Shown here one piece after another: positions 41,240 to 49,349 of a stretch of 64,000 nucleotides of DNA; the first letter of the stretch is position 1; every line of letters starts with the position of its first letter. This DNA is from Streptomyces sp. NBC_01723 (GTDB taxonomy: Bacteria > Actinomycetota > Actinomycetes > Streptomycetales > Streptomycetaceae): NCBI RefSeq assembly GCF_036246005.1, contig NZ_CP109171.1, positions 1,178,001 through 1,242,000 of the forward strand. Reading direction: 5' to 3'. The notes below the pieces were generated by a model. It did no database searches. It saw only the letters and a list, made by a program, of their open reading frames with translations, and was not told the DNA's origin. The position numbers and the translations under genes are program-made.

Positions 41240-42079
41240 TCAGCTCTCGGCGGCCGGTTCCGCGAGCCTGTCCGTCACCTCCGGCCGGTCGTCGTCCAGC
41301 TCCGCCAGCCTGGCCAGCGCCTCGCCGTCCAGCCCCGACAACTCCCGCAGCTGTCCCGGCGTGACCCCGTCGGGAATCGGTACCGGGGCCGGGGTCCGCA
41401 GCGGCGGCTGCCAGCCCTCGGCGGGGGTCCAGCGCCGTACGACCTTGGCGGGCGCCCCCGCCACCACGGCGTGGTCGGGGACGGTGCCCCGCACCACGGC
41501 GCCGGCGGCCACGACCACGTTCCGCCCGATCCGCGCGCCGGGCAGGATCACCGCGCCGGTGCCGATCCAACAGCCGGGGCCGATCTCGACCGGGTCCATC
41601 CGGGGCCACTGCTTGCCGATGGGCTGGTGCGGATCGTCGTAGGAGTGGTTGGTGGAGGTGACGTAGACGTACGGGCCGAAGTAGCAGTCGCTGCCGATGG
41701 TGACGGTGGTGTCGGCGATGACGTGGCTGCCGCGGCCGAGGACGACCCCGTCACCGATGCGCAGGATCGGCTCGGGACCGAGGTCGAGGTCGGGCATGAG
41801 CCCGGCGGTCAGCGTGACCTGCTCGCCGATGATGCAGTGGGCGCCGACGTGGATCCAGGGCTCGCCGAAGACCGTGCCGAGCGGGAAGGCGAGCCGGGTG
41901 CCCGTGCCCAGCGCGCCGAAGCGGAAGCGTCCGGGGTGTGCGGCGGTCACGGAGCCGGTGCGCTGCACCCAGGCCCAGCCCGCGTGGACGGCCCGCTGCG
42001 CCAGGCGGCTCCGCCAGGACGAGAACGTGTTCTTGCGCTTGGGCACCCGCTCACGGTAGTCGGCGGGCGGTGCGGCCAT
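41240..42079 (-). CDS. hexapeptide-repeat acyltransferase
   Basis: A 279-residue left-handed beta-helix protein. Hexapeptide turns run from about residue 75 to 215: IHVGAHCIIGEQVTL, LRIGDGVVLGRGSHV, VTIGSDCYFGPYVYV, VEIGPGCWIGTGAVIL, ARIGRNVVVAAGAVV. STNHSYDDPHQPIG holds the conserved His of LbH_MAT/WbbJ acetyltransferases. It would O- or N-acetylate a sugar or other polar acceptor; the acceptor is unknown. Convergent with the DMT transporter gene. Confidence 0.85.
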   Translation of the reverse strand: MAAPPADYRERVPKRKNTFSSWRSRLAQRAVHAGWAWVQRTGSVTAAHPGRFRFGALGTGTRLAFPLGTVFGEPWIHVGAHCIIGEQVTLTAGLMPDLDLGPEPILRIGDGVVLGRGSHVIADTTVTIGSDCYFGPYVYVTSTNHSYDDPHQPIGKQWPRMDPVEIGPGCWIGTGAVILPGARIGRNVVVAAGAVVRGTVPDHAVVAGAPAKVVRRWTPAEGWQPPLRTPAPVPIPDGVTPGQLRELSGLDGEALARLAELDDDRPEVTDRLAEPAAES

Positions 42080-42153
42080 GACCGCGGAGTGCTGTGATCT
42101 TCACCCCACCGGGTGGCGTACGGTGCCGTACATCACCCGAACAGGAGGCGGAG

Positions 42154-42690
42154 ATGACGCAGAAGGCGCTGATCACGGGCATCGCCGGCAAGGAGCCCAA
42201 GGTGGACGCGGGGGCCTTCGTGGCACCGACGTCCTCGGTCATCGGGGACGTGACCCTGCACGCCGGGGCGAGCGTCTGGTACGGCGCGGTGCTGCGCGGC
42301 GACGTCGAGCGGATCTCGGTCGGCGCGGACAGCAACGTCCAGGACAACTGCACGCTGCACGCCGACCCCGGTTTCCCCGTCACGGTCGGCGAGCGGGTCT
42401 CCATCGGTCACAACGCCGTGGTGCACGGCGCGACCGTCGAGGACGACTGCCTGATCGGCATGGGGTCCACGGTCCTCAACGGCGCGGTGATCGGCGCGGG
42501 TTCGCTGGTCGCGGCCCAGGCGCTGGTGCCGCAGGGGATGCGGGTGCCGCCGGGCTCGCTGGTCGCGGGGGTGCCGGCGAAGGTCAGGCGGGAGCTGACG
42601 GAGGAGGAGCGGGCCGGGGTGTCGCTGAACGGCACGATGTACGCGGCGCTGGCCGGGGAGCATCGGGGGGCGTTGGGGGAGGTTCCGTAG
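42154..42690 (+). CDS. gamma-carbonic-anhydrase-like hexapeptide protein
   Basis: A 178-residue left-handed beta-helix protein with the three zinc-binding His positions of the gamma class: NCTLHADPG, then SIGHNAVVHG (two His). VWYGAVLRGDVERISVG and NVQDNC are the usual family lead-in. Many YrdA-type homologues show little carbonic anhydrase activity, so ferripyochelin-binding-like or other hydration roles are possible. AGGAGG precedes ATG 42154. Confidence 0.9.
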   Translation: MTQKALITGIAGKEPKVDAGAFVAPTSSVIGDVTLHAGASVWYGAVLRGDVERISVGADSNVQDNCTLHADPGFPVTVGERVSIGHNAVVHGATVEDDCLIGMGSTVLNGAVIGAGSLVAAQALVPQGMRVPPGSLVAGVPAKVRRELTEEERAGVSLNGTMYAALAGEHRGALGEVP

Positions 42691-42753
42691 TCTGCCGTCC
42701 GCGGCTTGTGGGTGGTTGCTCGCGCCCCGCGGCGGAGCCGCACGATGTCACAG

Positions 42754-42776
42754 CCCCGCGCCCCTGACGGGGCGCT
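42754..42776. repeat. REP-like hairpin repeat, copy 1
   Basis: GCGCCCC-TGAC-GGGGCGC (42758-42775) is the hairpin core. The 23-bp unit matches 46907-46929 on the other strand with two mismatches. It sits between two convergent genes and can act as a terminator. Confidence 0.65.
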
Positions 42777-43400
42777 TCACTCCCCGACAGGGAGCGGCTG
42801 GGCCTTCGCTGCCTTGCGCTTGACGATCAGCATCGAGGCGACCCCGATGACGACCGCCAGCACCAGGCCCAGCCACGAGAAGCGCTTGAGCCACGACTCC
42901 GCGACGATTCCGACGTAGTAGATGACGGCGGTGGTGCCGCCCGCCCAGACGATGCCGCCGAGGACGTTGGCGATCAGGAACTTCCAGTACGGCATCCGCA
43001 GCACACCGGCCAGCGGGCCCGCGAAGATGCGCAGCAGGGCGACGAAACGGCCGAAGAACACGGCCCACATGCCCCACTTCTGGAAGGACCGCTCGGCGGT
43101 GGCGATGTGGCCCTCGCTGAAGTGCTTCGGGAACTTGCGGCCCAGCCAGGCCAGCAGGGGCCGGCCTCCCTTGCGGCCGATGGCGTACCCGATGGAGTCG
43201 CCGATCACCGCGCCCGCGCTGGCGCAGGCACCGAGGACCAGCGGGTCGATGCCGCCGTGCTGCGACGACAGCAGGGCCGCCGACACCAGGATGATCTCAC
43301 CGGGCAACGGGATGCCCAGGCTCTCCAGACCGATGACCAGTCCGACGACCGCGTAGACGGCCACCGCGGGCACCGTGTCGAGCCACTCCTGGACGTGCAA
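42777..43400 (-). CDS. DedA-family membrane protein
   Basis: A 207-residue DedA protein with about five hydrophobic segments. GIPLPGEIILVSAALL, then GDSIGYAIGRKGG and FFGRFVALLRIFAGPLAGVLRM are the conserved E, GRxxG and F(G)RFxxxxR motifs. DedA proteins act in envelope lipid translocation and membrane homeostasis, with C55-P or phosphatidylethanolamine flipping shown for some. Start is TTG with GGAGG 7 nt upstream; an ATG in the spacer is out of frame. Confidence 0.93.
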   Translation of the reverse strand: MHVQEWLDTVPAVAVYAVVGLVIGLESLGIPLPGEIILVSAALLSSQHGGIDPLVLGACASAGAVIGDSIGYAIGRKGGRPLLAWLGRKFPKHFSEGHIATAERSFQKWGMWAVFFGRFVALLRIFAGPLAGVLRMPYWKFLIANVLGGIVWAGGTTAVIYYVGIVAESWLKRFSWLGLVLAVVIGVASMLIVKRKAAKAQPLPVGE

Positions 43401-43426
43401 CGCCCATCCTCCGCTTCGCGTACCTG

Positions 43427-43462
43427 TTCCCGGGTGCGCCTCGGCCGAGGCGCACCCGGGAA
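43427..43462 (-). terminator. perfect 36-bp palindrome, terminator
   Basis: Two 18-base arms meet with no spacer: the left arm begins TTCCCGGGTGCG and the right arm ends CGCACCCGGGAA. It lies 20 bp after the stop of the hotdog gene and before the DedA start, so it separates the two same-strand genes. Confidence 0.75.
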
Positions 43463-43482
43463 GCCTACCGGTTCACGGGAGG

Positions 43483-43935
43483 TCAGCTGTTGGGACGCAG
43501 GGTCCATATGACGGTCATCTCACCGGTCACCGCGCCGTCCTCGCGCCGGATGGCGACGCTGACCGGGAACTCGGGGCGGTTCCCGGCGTCCAGCTCGGCG
43601 ACGACGTCGGCGGCGGGGCGGCCGAGCGTCGCGGTGGCGGTGACCGGGCCGAGCGCGATCTTCTTGAAGGCGATCTCGGCGGTGACCGGCAGCGGAACGG
43701 CCCGGGAGAGCTGGTCGCCGAAGGCGGCCAGCACGATCGCGCCGCTGGCCGACTCGCCCAGGGTGAACATGGCCCCGGCGTGCGGTCCGCCCACGTGATT
43801 GCGGTACTCGCTCTGGTCCGGGAGGGCCAGGACGGCCTTCTCCGGAGTGGTCTCCAGGTACTCGAGGTTCAGGGTCCTGACCATCGGCACCGTGGCGGCG
43901 AGCAACTCGCCGATCGACATCTGATCTGCGCTCAT
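43483..43935 (-). CDS. hotdog-fold protein (DUF4442/PaaI-like thioesterase)
   Basis: A 150-residue hotdog protein. NHVGGPHAGAMFTLGESASG is the hot-dog helix with the conserved HxGxxFTLGE pattern of DUF4442/PaaI relatives. Members hydrolyse acyl-CoA thioesters; the acyl group is unknown. A strong hairpin terminator follows. Confidence 0.85.
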   Translation of the reverse strand: MSADQMSIGELLAATVPMVRTLNLEYLETTPEKAVLALPDQSEYRNHVGGPHAGAMFTLGESASGAIVLAAFGDQLSRAVPLPVTAEIAFKKIALGPVTATATLGRPAADVVAELDAGNRPEFPVSVAIRREDGAVTGEMTVIWTLRPNS

Positions 43936-44004
43936 GGGGGTAGGTTACCCGTGAGTAGCATCCAGGGCCAGGCTGCTTGGAAGATCGTCGTAAGCTGTGC
44001 GCCC

Positions 44005-44907
44005 ATGTGGCCAGGAGAGCAGTCACCCACCGGCGGACCGGACCCGCGGCAGCCCAACCCGTACCAGCAGCCCGCGCCGTGGAACGCCCCCACGGTCACG
44101 TCCGGCGGACCGCCCGGCCGGGGGCCCGGCAACGGCCGTACGAAGGCGGTGGCGATCGTCGCCGCCGTGGCCGTCGTGGTCGCCGCCGCCGTGACCGGGG
44201 CCGTCCTCCTGGGCGGCGGCGAGGACGAAGGGGCCCGGCCCGGCCCCACCGCCTCCGCGCCGTCCTCGTCCCCCGCCGACGACCCGCGCGGTGGTGACGA
44301 CGAGCTGAAGCCGACCCTCGCCGGCTGGAACGTCGTCGCCAATCCCGGCCAGGGCATCGCCTTCGACGTACCGGCCTCCTGGGTGCGGCAGTCGCCCACG
44401 TGGGTCACCTACGTCGCGGAGGACGACGACCCCGACGAGAAGCCCCTGGTCGCCATGAAGGCCCCCGCCGTCCTCCAGGAGAAGTGGTGCGGCTCGGACG
44501 GCGACCGGGACGGCTCGGTCGACCACATTCCCCTGGCCACTGCCGGTACCCGGGGCAACAACGGCGCGCGGAGCACCGAGGAGATCGCCCGGGACGACTC
44601 GGCGGACTGGGTCTACGGCTCCTTCACCCAGCCGGACCGGGACAAGGTCTCGACGGAACCGGTGACGTCCTTCACCACCTCCTCCGGTATCAGGGGCAGC
44701 GTCGCCACCTCCCGGTCGTCCGGGGTGGAGAAGAAGGGCAAGTGCGACGTGAACGGCAAGGCGACCACCTTCGCCTTCGAGTCCGCGGACGGCGACTTCG
44801 TCTCCTGGTCGTTCGTCGGCCCCGCGGACGTCACGGACGAGGTGCCCGACGCCACCGTCCGCAGGATCCTCGCCACCGTCAGGGAGTACACCCCGGCGGA
44901 CTCCTGA
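44005..44907 (+). CDS. proline/glutamine-rich single-pass membrane protein, copy A
   Basis: A 300-residue protein paralogous to the next gene. The N-terminal 50 residues are Pro/Gln-rich (NPYQQPAPWN), followed by one membrane segment at about 48-72 (AVAIVAAVAVVVAAAVTGAVLL), a Ser/Pro linker, and an extracytoplasmic domain (about 105-300) starting GWNVVANPGQGIAFDVPASW with two cysteines (KWCGSD, KGKCDV) likely to form a disulfide. The function is unknown; proteins of this layout are common in Streptomyces and Mycobacterium. ATG 44005 starts a MWPG motif shared by both copies. Confidence 0.85.
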   Translation: MWPGEQSPTGGPDPRQPNPYQQPAPWNAPTVTSGGPPGRGPGNGRTKAVAIVAAVAVVVAAAVTGAVLLGGGEDEGARPGPTASAPSSSPADDPRGGDDELKPTLAGWNVVANPGQGIAFDVPASWVRQSPTWVTYVAEDDDPDEKPLVAMKAPAVLQEKWCGSDGDRDGSVDHIPLATAGTRGNNGARSTEEIARDDSADWVYGSFTQPDRDKVSTEPVTSFTTSSGIRGSVATSRSSGVEKKGKCDVNGKATTFAFESADGDFVSWSFVGPADVTDEVPDATVRRILATVREYTPADS

Positions 44908-45011
44908 GGAGGCGGTGTGTGCAAGCGGAGACGAACCTTCCGCACTTCGGTACGTCCCTGACAAGGCCCGGTGACCGAATCGTGTCCTGGGCGGCATTAG
45001 GGTGACTGCTC

Positions 45012-46031
45012 ATGTGGCCAGGACAGCAGCCGCCCGGGGGCGAGCAGAACCCGCAGAACAATCCGTACCAGCAGCCGGGGTACCAACAGCCGAATCCCTA
45101 CCAGCAGCCGGGTTACCAGCAGCAGCCCGGCCAGTACGGGCAACAGCAGTGGGGGGCGCCGCAGCCCGCAGGGGCTCCGCAGCCCGCTCCGGGCGGTGGC
45201 GGTGGCGGGAACCGGACGAAGCTGGTCGCGATCGTCGCGGCCCTCGCCGTGGTGGTGGCCGCCGGTGTCACCGGGTTCCTGGTACTCGGCGGGGACAAGG
45301 ACGACCAGGCGGACGACGGCAAGGACAAGAAGCCGTCCGCGAGCGCGTCCGCGGACAAGTCCGAGGCGCCGTCCACGGATCCGAGCGCGTCCGGCTCCGA
45401 CGACAACCCGCGCGGCGGCGACGAGGCGCAGGCCACCGTCGACGGCTGGAAGGTCGTCGCCAACCCGCGCTTCGGCACCATGTTCGACGTGCCCGCGGAC
45501 TGGGAGATCGACAGCAAGGACACCAGCGTCGGCTTCGAGTGGGAGGAGAAGGGCAAGACCGACCGCACGACGGTCACCGCCCCCGCCTACCTGAAGTCCG
45601 AGTGGTGCACCACGGACGAGAACAAGGACGGCCGCAAGGAGAGCACCGCCCTCGCGACCACCGGTACCCGTGGTGAGAGCGGCGCCAAGGACACCGACCA
45701 GGCGGCCGAGACGCGGGTGCCGTGGTGGATCTACGGCGGTTACACCCAGCCGGACAAGAAGAGCGTGAAGTACGGCAAGCCGAAGGCGTACACCACCACG
45801 TCCGGCATCAAGGGCAGCGTCATCACCGCGTACTCGCAGGGCACGCCCCAGAAGGGCAAGTGCGACACCGAGGGCAAGGCGATCACCTTCGGGTTCCAGA
45901 ACAGCGCGGGCGATTTCGTCACCTGGAACCTGTACGGCGCCAAGGGCGTCGACGAGGAGGTCCCGGAGGCGACGATCCAGAAGATCCTCAGCACCGTGCG
46001 GCTCACCGAGGAACCTCCGACCGAGTCGTAG
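45012..46031 (+). CDS. proline/glutamine-rich single-pass membrane protein, copy B
   Basis: A 339-residue paralogue of the preceding protein. The N-terminus holds tandem NPYQQPGYQQ units (about 17-45), then one membrane segment (VAIVAALAVVVAAGVTGFLVL, about 71-91), an acidic/Ser-rich linker and the same outer domain starting GWKVVANPRFGTMFDVPADW, with matching cysteines (EWCTT, KGKCDT). The two copies are 104 bp apart in the same direction: a tandem duplication that has since diverged. Function unknown. The outer domain may bind a ligand or the cell wall; this is inference. Confidence 0.85.
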   Translation: MWPGQQPPGGEQNPQNNPYQQPGYQQPNPYQQPGYQQQPGQYGQQQWGAPQPAGAPQPAPGGGGGGNRTKLVAIVAALAVVVAAGVTGFLVLGGDKDDQADDGKDKKPSASASADKSEAPSTDPSASGSDDNPRGGDEAQATVDGWKVVANPRFGTMFDVPADWEIDSKDTSVGFEWEEKGKTDRTTVTAPAYLKSEWCTTDENKDGRKESTALATTGTRGESGAKDTDQAAETRVPWWIYGGYTQPDKKSVKYGKPKAYTTTSGIKGSVITAYSQGTPQKGKCDTEGKAITFGFQNSAGDFVTWNLYGAKGVDEEVPEATIQKILSTVRLTEEPPTES

Positions 46032-46038
46032 GCGCCGC

Positions 46039-46884
46039 TCAGCCGATGCCGAACGCCCCGGCGGGAGGCTCGGGCGACGGTACGGCGTCCGCGTCCCGCA
46101 CCGGCCGCGCGCCGCCGATGAAGTCCCGCAGGGCCGCCCCGTGTTCGACCCTGGCCGGGAAGGCGTCGGCGGCGGTGCGCCGGGCCAGCGCCGGGATGTC
46201 CAGGGGCCGGCCCGCGGCGATGAGGACCGCGTTGCCGAACCGGCGCCCGCGCAGCACCCCCGGTTCGGCGATCAGCGCCAGTTCCCCGAAGAGCGTGGCG
46301 AAGCCGGCCAGCTGGCCGCGCAGGAAGCCGAACGGCGCCCCGTCGGCGAGGTTGGCCACGTACACGCCGTCGGCGCGCAGGACCCGTGCCGCCTCGCGGG
46401 CGTACTCGACGGAGGTCAGCTGCGCCGGCACGCGTGAGCCCCCGAAGACGTCGGCGACCAGCACGTCGGCCGAGTCCGCGGGGGCCGCGGCCAGCCAGGC
46501 GCGGGCGTCGGCGCCGTGCGCGGTGATGTCCGCGCCGTCCGGCAGCGGCAGGTGCTCGGCGACCAGGTCCAGCAGCCCCCGGTCCACCTCCACGACGTCC
46601 TGGCGCGACCCGGGCCGGGTGGCGGCCAGGTACCGCGGCAGGGTGAACGCGCCGCCGCCGAGGTGCAGCACGTCCAGCGCGCGGCCCGGCTCGGCCACGG
46701 TGTCCAGGACGTGGCCGAGCCGGCGCGTGTACTCGAACTCCAGGTGCGCCGGCTCGTCCAGGTCGACGTAGGACTGCGGCGCCCCGTCCACGGTGAGCAG
46801 CCAGGCCCGCCGCCGGTCGACGTCGGGCATGAGCTTGGCGGTGCCGTGGTCGGTGACGCGGCTTACGGGGATGGCTTGGTTCAC
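46039..46884 (-). CDS. spermidine-synthase-like SAM-fold protein
   Basis: A 281-residue class I methyltransferase-fold protein of the spermidine synthase group. QSYVDLDEPAHLEFEYTRRL is the entry region, ALDVLHLGGGAFTLPRYL holds the GGG cofactor loop, VDRGLLDLVAEHLPL the acidic end of strand 2 and VLVADVFGG the catalytic-loop region. The usual DDG-type catalytic Asp pair of true spermidine synthases is not clear, so polyamine synthesis is uncertain; many actinobacterial homologues are of unknown role. GTG 46884 is chosen although its purine-rich site is very close. Confidence 0.75.
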   Translation of the reverse strand: MNQAIPVSRVTDHGTAKLMPDVDRRRAWLLTVDGAPQSYVDLDEPAHLEFEYTRRLGHVLDTVAEPGRALDVLHLGGGAFTLPRYLAATRPGSRQDVVEVDRGLLDLVAEHLPLPDGADITAHGADARAWLAAAPADSADVLVADVFGGSRVPAQLTSVEYAREAARVLRADGVYVANLADGAPFGFLRGQLAGFATLFGELALIAEPGVLRGRRFGNAVLIAAGRPLDIPALARRTAADAFPARVEHGAALRDFIGGARPVRDADAVPSPEPPAGAFGIG

Positions 46885-46906
46885 CTCCCTATTGTGCCTG
46901 TGCGAC

Positions 46907-46929
46907 AGCGCCCCGACAGGGCCGCGGGG
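46907..46929. repeat. REP-like hairpin repeat, copy 2 (inverted)
   Basis: Reverse complement of the 23-bp unit at 42754-42776 with 21 of 23 matches. It lies between the tuf3 stop and the spermidine-synthase-like start, both on the minus strand. Confidence 0.65.
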
Positions 46930-46984
46930 AACTGCGTGACCAGCCACGATGGACCCGCGGCCCCCCACCCGCAGCAAGCGGCAG

Positions 46985-48166
46985 TCACCCGACGGCCGTC
47001 ACGGTTCCCGCCCCCACGGTCCGTCCCCCCTCACGGATCGCGAACCCGAGCCCGGTCTCCAACGGCACATCCCGCCCCAGCTCCACCGTCATCGTGACCG
47101 TGTCCCCGGGCCGCGCCACGGCCACCTCCCCGAGATCGACGTCTCCGACGACATCAGCCGTACGGATGTAGAACTGCGGCCGATACCCCGTGGCGACGGG
47201 TGTCGAACGCCCTCCCTCCCGCGCCGACAACACGTACACCCGCGCCGAGAAGCGCCGCGCGGGCACGACGCTGCCGGGCGCGGCGACCACGTGCCCCCGG
47301 CGCACGGCGTCGCGGCCGACACCTCGCAGCAGCAGCGCGACGTTGTCCCCGGCCTGGGCCTCCTCCATCGGCTTGCCGAAGGTCTCCAGACCGGTGACCA
47401 CCGTCTCGACGGACGCCCCGAGCACCTCGACCCGGTCGCCGACGCGGATCGTGCCGCGCTCGACCGCGCCGGTGACGACCGTGCCGCGGCCGGTGATGGT
47501 GAGCACGTTCTCCACCGACAGCAGGAACGGCGCGTCCAAGTACCGCTCCGGCATGGGCACGTAGGTGTCCACGGCGTCGAGCAGCGCCTCGACGGACGCC
47601 GTCCACCGGGGGTCGCCCTCCAGGGCCCTCAGTCCCGAGACCCGCACGACGGGCACCGAGTCGCCGCCGTAGCCGTGCGCGGTGAGCAGCTCGCGGACCT
47701 CCAGTTCGACGAGGTCGGCCAGCACCGCGTCGTCGCCGTCTCCGACGGCGTCGGCCTTGTTGAGCGCGACCACGATGTGGTCGACGCCCACCTGCCGGGC
47801 GAGCAGGACGTGTTCGGCGGTCTGCGGCATGATCCCGTCCAGCGCGGACACGACGAGGATCGCCCCGTCGAGCTGGGCGGCGCCGGTGACCATGTTCTTG
47901 ACGTAGTCGGCGTGGCCGGGCATGTCGACGTGCGCGTAGTGCCGGGTGTCGGTCTCGTACTCGACGTGCGCGATGTTGATGGTGATGCCGCGCGCCGCCT
48001 CCTCAGGGGCCCGGTCGATGCGGTCGAACGGCACGAACGTGCCGGCGCCGCGCTCGGCGAGGACCTTGGTGATGGCGGCGGTCAGGGTGGTCTTGCCATG
48101 GTCGACATGGCCCATCGTGCCGATGTTCAGATGCGGTTTGGTGCGGACGTACGCCGTCTTGGACAT
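46985..48166 (-). CDS. tuf3: divergent elongation factor Tu (EF-Tu3)
   Basis: A 393-residue EF-Tu. GTPase motifs are GHVDHGKTT (G1), GITINIAHV (G2), [11 protein letters not shown] (G3), NKADAVG (G4) and SGLRALEG (G5); domains 2 and 3 are complete. Compared with EF-Tu1, G3 reads DMPGH instead of DCPGH, G4 reads NKAD instead of NKCD, and NIG(T)MGHVDHGK follows an unusual [10 protein letters not shown] start. Streptomyces carries such a third EF-Tu, whose transcription was reported to respond to amino acid starvation. It is monocistronic here. A role in antibiotic (elfamycin) tolerance is sometimes suggested; not shown by this sequence. Confidence 0.93.
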   Translation of the reverse strand: MSKTAYVRTKPHLNIGTMGHVDHGKTTLTAAITKVLAERGAGTFVPFDRIDRAPEEAARGITINIAHVEYETDTRHYAHVDMPGHADYVKNMVTGAAQLDGAILVVSALDGIMPQTAEHVLLARQVGVDHIVVALNKADAVGDGDDAVLADLVELEVRELLTAHGYGGDSVPVVRVSGLRALEGDPRWTASVEALLDAVDTYVPMPERYLDAPFLLSVENVLTITGRGTVVTGAVERGTIRVGDRVEVLGASVETVVTGLETFGKPMEEAQAGDNVALLLRGVGRDAVRRGHVVAAPGSVVPARRFSARVYVLSAREGGRSTPVATGYRPQFYIRTADVVGDVDLGEVAVARPGDTVTMTVELGRDVPLETGLGFAIREGGRTVGAGTVTAVG

Positions 48167-48553
48167 GGCGGTACCTCGAAGCCTCGTGGCGGTGGTGGGG
48201 ACCCCGGTGTCCGGCCGACCCTCCCCCTGGGGGGTCCGCCGGAGTGTCCGGGGAGGGTCAGCTTCGGGCGCCGTCGGCGGCGGCCGGGAAGAAGAGGACG
48301 GCAGCCTTCGGCGCATCCGCGACGGCGGATGCTGCGAGGTGGAAGGCGTACCGGAACATGAGGCAGATCTTCGCCGACGCCCCGTTCCACGTCGAATGGT
48401 TTTCGGGAGTGGTGTGGAGACAACGACGGTGCGTCCAACGGCCTGGTGAGCAGGGCGGAACCGGCAGGGCGCGGGGCGGGGATTCACTCGGCTGTGACGC
48501 TGGTGAGACGCTCCATACGGCGATCACACACATTTGTCGGTTAGTGTCACCGG
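48167..48553. promoter_or_regulatory. 387-bp divergent region between tuf3 and the VTT gene
   Basis: No convincing gene is seen. It holds the tuf3 promoter and leader on one side and the VTT promoter on the other. A perfect hairpin GCATCCGC-GACG-GCGGATGC lies at 48313-48332, and a second, G/C-run hairpin around 48220-48245. A 33-codon minus-strand frame (48258-48359) is not supported. The hairpins could form in the tuf3 leader RNA. Confidence 0.5.
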
Positions 48554-49342
48554 ATGCTCGATGCCACCACCCGCTCTGGGGGCACCGCCACGGTCACTCC
48601 CCGGACCGCCGCAACGGAGCTCGCCGTCGCCACCGCCGGCGGGCCGGTCCCACCGGCCGCACCGACCGGGTTCGCCGCCCGCGTGACCAGAGTCCTGCTC
48701 TCGCCGTGGTCCCGGCTCTCCCTGCTCGTCGCCCTGCTGGCCTCGGCCGCGACCACGGTCCTGCTCTTCCAGCCGCAGCAGTTGCTCACCGACGGCTGGC
48801 CGCCACAGCTCGGTGGAGCCGCGGCGGCCGTCGCCTACGCGGTGGCCTACGGGCTGTGCACCGTCGCCTTCGTGCCGCGTCCGCTGCTGAACCTGGCCGC
48901 GGGTGCGCTGTTCGGCTCGCAGCTCGGCCTCGCCTCCGCGCTGGCGGGAACGGTGCTCGGCGCCGGGATCGCCTTCTGCCTGGGCCGGGTACTGGGCCAG
49001 GAGGCGCTGCGTCCGCTGCTGCGGGGCAAGTGGCTGAGGGCCGCGGACGGGCAGCTCAGCCGGCACGGCTTCCGCTCGATGCTGGCGGCCCGGCTGTTCC
49101 CCGGGGTGCCGTTCGCCGCGGCCAACTACTGCGCGGCGGTGTCCCGCATGGGCCTGCTCCCCTTCCTCCTGGCGACGGGACTGGGGTCCATCCCCAACAC
49201 CGCCGCCTACGTGGTCGCCGGGGCCCGCGCCTCGACACCGACGTCTCCGGCCTTCCTGATCGCGCTGGCCTGCATCGCCCTGCCGGGGCTTGCCGGCGCG
49301 GCGGTGGCCTGGCGCAAGCGCCACCGGCTGCGCGGGCACTGA
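48554..49342 (+). CDS. TVP38/TMEM64 (VTT-domain) membrane protein
   Basis: A 262-residue membrane protein. After a Thr/Ala/Pro-rich N-terminus, hydrophobic segments start at about 52. LNLAAGALFGSQLGLASALAG, then LGAGIAFCLGRVLG and FRSMLAARLFPGVPFAAANY are the VTT signature (FGxxxG, RxFPxxPF). The family is related to DedA and to lipid scramblases. Role here: envelope lipid handling, by inference. Confidence 0.9.
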   Translation: MLDATTRSGGTATVTPRTAATELAVATAGGPVPPAAPTGFAARVTRVLLSPWSRLSLLVALLASAATTVLLFQPQQLLTDGWPPQLGGAAAAVAYAVAYGLCTVAFVPRPLLNLAAGALFGSQLGLASALAGTVLGAGIAFCLGRVLGQEALRPLLRGKWLRAADGQLSRHGFRSMLAARLFPGVPFAAANYCAAVSRMGLLPFLLATGLGSIPNTAAYVVAGARASTPTSPAFLIALACIALPGLAGAAVAWRKRHRLRGH

Positions 49343-49349
49343 CGGCGCG

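Noticed and set aside
48258..48359. 33-codon minus-strand gene in the tuf3/VTT gap
   Set aside because: No ribosome site, no family resemblance and unremarkable composition.
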